Source: Sphingomonas sp. UBA1000 (GTDB taxonomy: Bacteria > Pseudomonadota > Alphaproteobacteria > Sphingomonadales > Sphingomonadaceae). Taken from it: a stretch of 8,709 nucleotides of DNA. The translations under genes were made by a program, and so were the position numbers. Of this stretch, positions 5,969-8,709 are shown one piece after another; positions within the stretch are counted from its first letter, which is position 1, and each line of letters starts with the position of its first letter. Where the stretch lies: positions 1 to 8,709 of the forward strand of contig DBAW01000171.1 in assembly GCA_002291855.1 (NCBI GenBank). The letters run 5' to 3'. The notes below the pieces were generated by a model, which was given only the letters and a program-made list of their open reading frames with translations, searched no databases and was not told the origin of the DNA.

Positions 5969-7561
5969 GTGGCGGCGGGGCGAGAGGCGGACGATCAGGG
6001 CGTCGTGGTGGTCGGGGCCGGCATTGGCGGCCTGGTCGCAGCGACGCTGCTTGCCGCGCGCGGCGTGCCGGTCACGCTGATCGAGCGTCAGGCGGCGCCG
6101 GGCGGCAAGGCGCGCATGGTCGAGGTGCCCGGCGCCGACGGCCCGGTCTCGGTCGATGGCGGCCCGACAGTGTTCACGCTGCGCGACGTGTTCGACGAGG
6201 TATTCGCCGAAGCGGGGGCCGCGCTCGACGATGAAGTGACGATCACCCAGGCCGATATCCTTGCCCGCCATGGCTGGAGCGATGGCAGCCGGCTCGATCT
6301 GCATGCCGATCCGGAGGCGAGCGCCGCGGCCATCGCCGCCTTTGCCGGTGCGCGCGAGGCCGATGGCTTCCGCGCCTTCATGGCGCAGGCGCGGCACAGT
6401 TTCGAGACGCTCGAGCACAGCTTCATGCGTGCCACGCGCACCAACCCCATCGGCCTGACCTGGCGGATCGGGATGATGCGGGTCGGCGCGCTGGCCGCGA
6501 TCCACCCCTATACGCCGCTGGCCCGGATGCTCGGCCGCACGTTCCGCGATCCCCGGCTGGTGCAGTTGTTCGCCCGCTATGCGACCTATTGCGGCTCCTC
6601 GCCCTATCGCGCGCCGGCGACGCTTGCACTCATCGCCCATGTCGAACAGGCCGGGGTGTGGCTGATCGAAGGGGGCATCCACGCGCTGGCCGCCGCGCTT
6701 GCCCGGCTGGCGGTGCGGCACGGCGCGGTGCTCCGCACCGGCACAAACGTGACGGAGATCGAAACCGGCGGCGGCCGCGTCACCGGGATCAGGCTCGATT
6801 CGGGCGAGCGGATCGCGGCGCGGGCAGTGATTGCAGGCGCGGATGTGGCCGCACTCGCCGCCGGCCGCTTCGGCGGCGGCGTGGCGCGGGCGGTGAGCGC
6901 CCCTGCCCCTGCCAACCGGTCGCTCTCGGCCTTCACATTTTTGATGCAGGCGCAGGCCGAAGGCCTGCCGCTTGTCAGACATAATGTTCTTTTTTCAGAT
7001 GATTACCGGGCGGAGTTCGACGATATTGCCGGCGGCCGCCCGCCACGCGACCCGACCGTCTATGTCTGCGCGCTCGACCGTCCGGCGACGGCCGGGGGAG
7101 CGCCGTCCGCCGGGCCGGAACGCTTCCAGATCATCGTCAATGCCCCCGCCAATGGCGACCGCCATGATTATGGCCAAGAGGAGATCGAGACATGCACCAG
7201 GCAGATGCAGGCGCGGCTGCGGGCATGCGGGCTGGACCTCAGCCCAACCCGGCCCCCGGTCGTGGTGACGCCGACGGATTTCGAGCACCTCTATCCCTCG
7301 ACGGGTGGAGCCCTTTATGGACGGGCCTCGCACGGATGGGCGGCGTCCTTCCTCCGCCCCGGCAGCCGGACACGGATCCCTGGGCTTTATTGCGCGGGCG
7401 GGAGTGTCCATCCGGGCGCGGGGGTGCCGATGGCGGCCTTGTCCGGTCGATTGGCGGCGAAGACCGTTCTGGCGGACCTCGCTTCGACCGGGCGGTCGCG
7501 CCCGGCGGCTATGCCTGGTGGTATGTCGACGCCCTCTCCGACGGAGGCGATTTCGGGCTGA
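5969..7561 (+). CDS. crtD: 1-hydroxycarotenoid 3,4-desaturase (methoxyneurosporene dehydrogenase)
   Basis: CrtD is a phytoene-desaturase-family flavoenzyme that introduces the 3,4 double bond after CrtC hydration. From GTG 5969 it is 530 aa. The N-terminal FAD-binding strand is VVVVGAGIGG (residues 12-21) with the ribose-binding Glu39 in TLIERQ. GGPTVFTLRDVFDEVF follows, and RYATYCGSSPYRAPATLALI is the family's mid-protein signature. The C-terminal FAD motif is GLYCAGGSVHPGAGVPMAAL (472-491). The frame is open upstream to a TTG at 5885, but that part crosses the operators. The last 45 or so residues (KTVLADLAS onward) extend beyond the conserved C-terminal motif and run out of frame over the crtC coding region to a TGA at 7559-7561. 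That tail looks like overlap rather than a functional domain. It is probably co-transcribed with crtC. The substrate (neurosporene or lycopene derivatives) cannot be read from the sequence. Confidence 0.93.
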   Translation: MAAGREADDQGVVVVGAGIGGLVAATLLAARGVPVTLIERQAAPGGKARMVEVPGADGPVSVDGGPTVFTLRDVFDEVFAEAGAALDDEVTITQADILARHGWSDGSRLDLHADPEASAAAIAAFAGAREADGFRAFMAQARHSFETLEHSFMRATRTNPIGLTWRIGMMRVGALAAIHPYTPLARMLGRTFRDPRLVQLFARYATYCGSSPYRAPATLALIAHVEQAGVWLIEGGIHALAAALARLAVRHGAVLRTGTNVTEIETGGGRVTGIRLDSGERIAARAVIAGADVAALAAGRFGGGVARAVSAPAPANRSLSAFTFLMQAQAEGLPLVRHNVLFSDDYRAEFDDIAGGRPPRDPTVYVCALDRPATAGGAPSAGPERFQIIVNAPANGDRHDYGQEEIETCTRQMQARLRACGLDLSPTRPPVVVTPTDFEHLYPSTGGALYGRASHGWAASFLRPGSRTRIPGLYCAGGSVHPGAGVPMAALSGRLAAKTVLADLASTGRSRPAAMPGGMSTPSPTEAISG

Positions 7562-8391
7562 CGATCATCGGCTTTGTCGGCTCGGTGTTCTCGCCTTATT
7601 ACAAGGCGAGCGGGCGCGGCGAGCCGATCCGTCACAGCGCGATCAACGTCGCGCTTTATGGCCCGCGCGGCGCGCGCTGGGCGATGACCGAACGGGGTGC
7701 CGCCGCGGTCGCGCGCGCGCCCGATCTGCTTGCCGTCGGGCCGAGTGCGATGCGCTGGACCGGCGAGGGGCTGGTGATCGACATTGACGAGATCGCCACC
7801 CCCCTGCCCCGCCGCGTGCGCGGGCGGGTGCGGCTGCTGCCCGAGTTCATCAACCCCAACAGCTTCACCCTCGATCCCGATGGCCGGCATCACTGGCGGC
7901 CGATCGCGCCGCGCGCGCGGGTGGAGGTGGTGATGGACAGCCCCGGCATCAGCTGGAACGGCCATGCCTATTTCGACTGCAATGACGGGTCGGAATCGCT
8001 CGAGGCCGGCTTTGTCGACTGGCAATGGTCGCGCGCGCATCTGGGGTCGGACGTGGCGGTGCTGTATGAAGGGGTGCGGGCCGACCGGTCGCGCTTTGCC
8101 GCCGCGCTGCGCTTCGATCATCAGGGCGGCGTCAGCGAGGCGGAATTGCCCCCGGCGGCCCCGCTGCCGCGCACCTGGTGGCTGATGAACCGCGAAACCC
8201 GGGCCGATCAGGGCGTGGCGCGGGTGCGCCGCACCTGGGAGGACACGCCCTTCTACGCACGCTCGGCGCTGGAGACGACGCTGTTCGGCGAACGCGTCGC
8301 CGCCGTGCATGAAAGCCTGTCACTGACCCGGTTCGTGTCGCCCGCCGTCCAGTGGATGCTGCCCTTCCGCATGCCCCGCCGGCCCGGCTGA
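7390..8391 (+). CDS. crtC: Carotenoid 1,2-hydratase (hydroxyneurosporene synthase), start uncertain
   Basis: CrtC adds water across the terminal C1-C2 double bond of acyclic carotenoids, making the hydroxyl that CrtF methylates. Conserved blocks, numbered from TTG 7390 (333 aa), are GGYAWWYVDALSD (39-51), FVGSVFSPYY (62-71), GHAYFDCNDGS (191-201), FVDWQWSRAH (208-217), TWWLMNRETRAD (262-273) and RTWEDTPFYARS (281-292). The start is unclear. The frame is open far upstream (to 7192 and beyond) inside crtD, yet there is no ATG or GTG between ATG 7336 and the conserved blocks. Candidates are ATG 7336, TTG 7390, ATT 7450, CTG 7558 (which forms CTGA with the crtD stop and gives 277 aa, close to the roughly 280-aa Rhodobacter proteins) and GTG 7585 (which would cut into the conserved core). 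I chose TTG 7390 because it keeps the conserved N-terminal block. No strong SD precedes any candidate. The 3' end overlaps the convergent small ORF by 72 bp. Confidence 0.88.
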   Translation: MRGRECPSGRGGADGGLVRSIGGEDRSGGPRFDRAVAPGGYAWWYVDALSDGGDFGLTIIGFVGSVFSPYYKASGRGEPIRHSAINVALYGPRGARWAMTERGAAAVARAPDLLAVGPSAMRWTGEGLVIDIDEIATPLPRRVRGRVRLLPEFINPNSFTLDPDGRHHWRPIAPRARVEVVMDSPGISWNGHAYFDCNDGSESLEAGFVDWQWSRAHLGSDVAVLYEGVRADRSRFAAALRFDHQGGVSEAELPPAAPLPRTWWLMNRETRADQGVARVRRTWEDTPFYARSALETTLFGERVAAVHESLSLTRFVSPAVQWMLPFRMPRRPG

Positions 8392-8565
8392 GCCGGCAGA
8401 CAGTGGCGGTGAACTTGGCGGCGGCGCGGCGGCGGCTTCCTCCGCGGCGCGGCGCGCGCGATCGGCTTTGATCTCGCGGTTGACGGACCAGAGCTGCCAG
8501 AACAGCACACCGAGGATCAACGGGCCGAAGATCACGAACTCGATCCAGCCATAGCTTTCGTTCAT
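8320..8565 (-). CDS. Small single-pass membrane protein, unknown function
   Basis: This gene encodes an 81-aa protein starting MNESYGWIEFVIFGPLILGV. Residues about 9-27 are a strong hydrophobic helix. A basic stretch (NREIKADRARR, 28-38) follows, so by the positive-inside rule the C-terminus should face the cytoplasm. Next comes an Ala/Pro/Ser-rich linker and a charged His-rich tail (GHAEGQHPLDGGRHEPGQ). I recognise no named family. Support for a real gene is the ATGA overlap of its start with the bchO stop, which implies operon membership and coupling, and the sensible one-helix architecture. The SD is poor (GGGGG only 4 nt before the ATG). Its last 24 codons and its stop codon lie antisense to the crtC 3' end. 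A role in bacteriochlorophyll synthesis or photosynthetic membrane assembly is only a guess from position. Confidence 0.7.
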   Translation of the reverse strand: MNESYGWIEFVIFGPLILGVLFWQLWSVNREIKADRARRAAEEAAAAPPPSSPPLSAGSAGPAGHAEGQHPLDGGRHEPGQ

Positions 8566-8709
8566 GCTGCCCCCGTTGCCGGTCCGGCGAGCACCGCGCG
8601 GATATGCGCGGCAACCCCGGCCGGATCCTCTTCATGCGCCAGATGGCCAAGCCCGGCCAGAGGGTGAAACGCCGCCCCGGCCTCGGCCGCCGCCGCCCGC
8701 CCCTCGGCC
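8562..8709 (-). CDS. bchO: Magnesium chelatase-associated alpha/beta hydrolase, C-terminal end (partial)
   Basis: Only the last 48 codons are in the window, read from the right edge on the minus strand to TGA at 8564-8562. The peptide contains FHPLAGLGHLAHEEDPAGVA. GLGHLAHEE is the C-terminal catalytic-His block of alpha/beta hydrolases and resembles BchO, the accessory protein usually encoded with the magnesium chelatase genes bchI and bchD. The neighbouring crtC/crtD and the bchIDO-crtCDF-bchCXYZ order known in alphaproteobacteria support BchO over another hydrolase. The stop overlaps the start of the small membrane protein gene. BchO is thought to assist Mg insertion into protoporphyrin IX; its reaction is not established. 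Confidence 0.75.
   Translation of the reverse strand, partial: AEGRAAAAEAGAAFHPLAGLGHLAHEEDPAGVAAHIRAVLAGPATGAA

Noticed and set aside
4731..6080. 449-codon open frame on the plus strand
   Set aside because: It runs antisense to crtF and through both regulatory gaps into crtD; there are no domains.
5927..6982. 351-codon open frame on the minus strand
   Set aside because: It is antisense to crtD, with a low-complexity Arg/Ala/Gly/His composition and no family match.
7387..8310. 307-codon open frame on the minus strand
   Set aside because: It is antisense to crtC, whose conserved blocks are clear on the other strand.
8378..8397. GCCGGC-N8-GCCGGC inverted repeat at the crtC stop as a terminator
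   Set aside because: The stem is only 6 bp with no T-tract on either strand, and such GC palindromes are frequent in this composition.
8132..8650. 172-codon open frame on the minus strand
   Set aside because: It overlaps the bchO end, the small membrane protein and crtC in another frame and is Arg/Ser-rich without a domain. The bchO frame with GLGHLAHEE is the coding one.

Overview
This window is an internal piece of a photosynthesis gene cluster from a GC-rich purple or aerobic anoxygenic phototrophic alphaproteobacterium. The gene order is (bchO end)-small ORF / crtC-crtD / crtF-bchC-bchX-bchY-bchZ. There is no crtE between crtD and crtF. This matches the crtCDF-bchCXYZ arrangement known from Sphingomonadales-type clusters, but that taxonomic placement is inference from gene order and composition only.

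Layout from right to left. 8562-8709 (-) is the last 48 codons of bchO, a magnesium-chelatase-associated alpha/beta hydrolase. It overlaps by ATGA a small single-pass membrane protein gene (8320-8565, -). On the opposite strand, crtD (5969-7561, +) and crtC (ending at 8391, +) encode two carotenoid-tailoring enzymes and overlap in different frames. Divergent from crtD, the minus strand carries crtF (5885-4788), bchC (4679-3744), bchX (3747-2764), bchY (2760-1174) and bchZ (from 1177 off the left edge). The last four are translationally coupled by ATGA overlaps or a 3-nt gap, each with a clear Shine-Dalgarno (SD) sequence. The truncated bchZ is read directly from the minus strand: 392 uninterrupted codons.

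How the genes work together. BchX, BchY and BchZ form the nitrogenase-like chlorophyllide a oxidoreductase that makes the bacteriochlorin ring. BchC oxidises the C3 hydroxyethyl group to acetyl. CrtC (1,2-hydration), CrtD (3,4-desaturation) and CrtF (O-methylation) convert acyclic carotenoids to methoxylated products of the spheroidene or spirilloxanthin type. Both non-coding gaps (83 and 108 bp) carry paired TGT-N12-ACA palindromes of the PpsR/CrtJ type. The bchC pair has the 8-bp spacing known for cooperative binding and overlaps a sigma-70-like -35/-10. The window is therefore controlled as a light- and oxygen-repressed regulon.

I do not see an undescribed system. The points that repay a second look are the crtD/crtC dual-coding overlap with no obvious crtC start codon, the uncharacterised small membrane protein, the hairpin in the bchC leader, and the unequal spacing of the two PpsR box pairs. 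No gap exceeds 300 bases, and no RNA genes, mobile elements or CRISPR arrays were seen.
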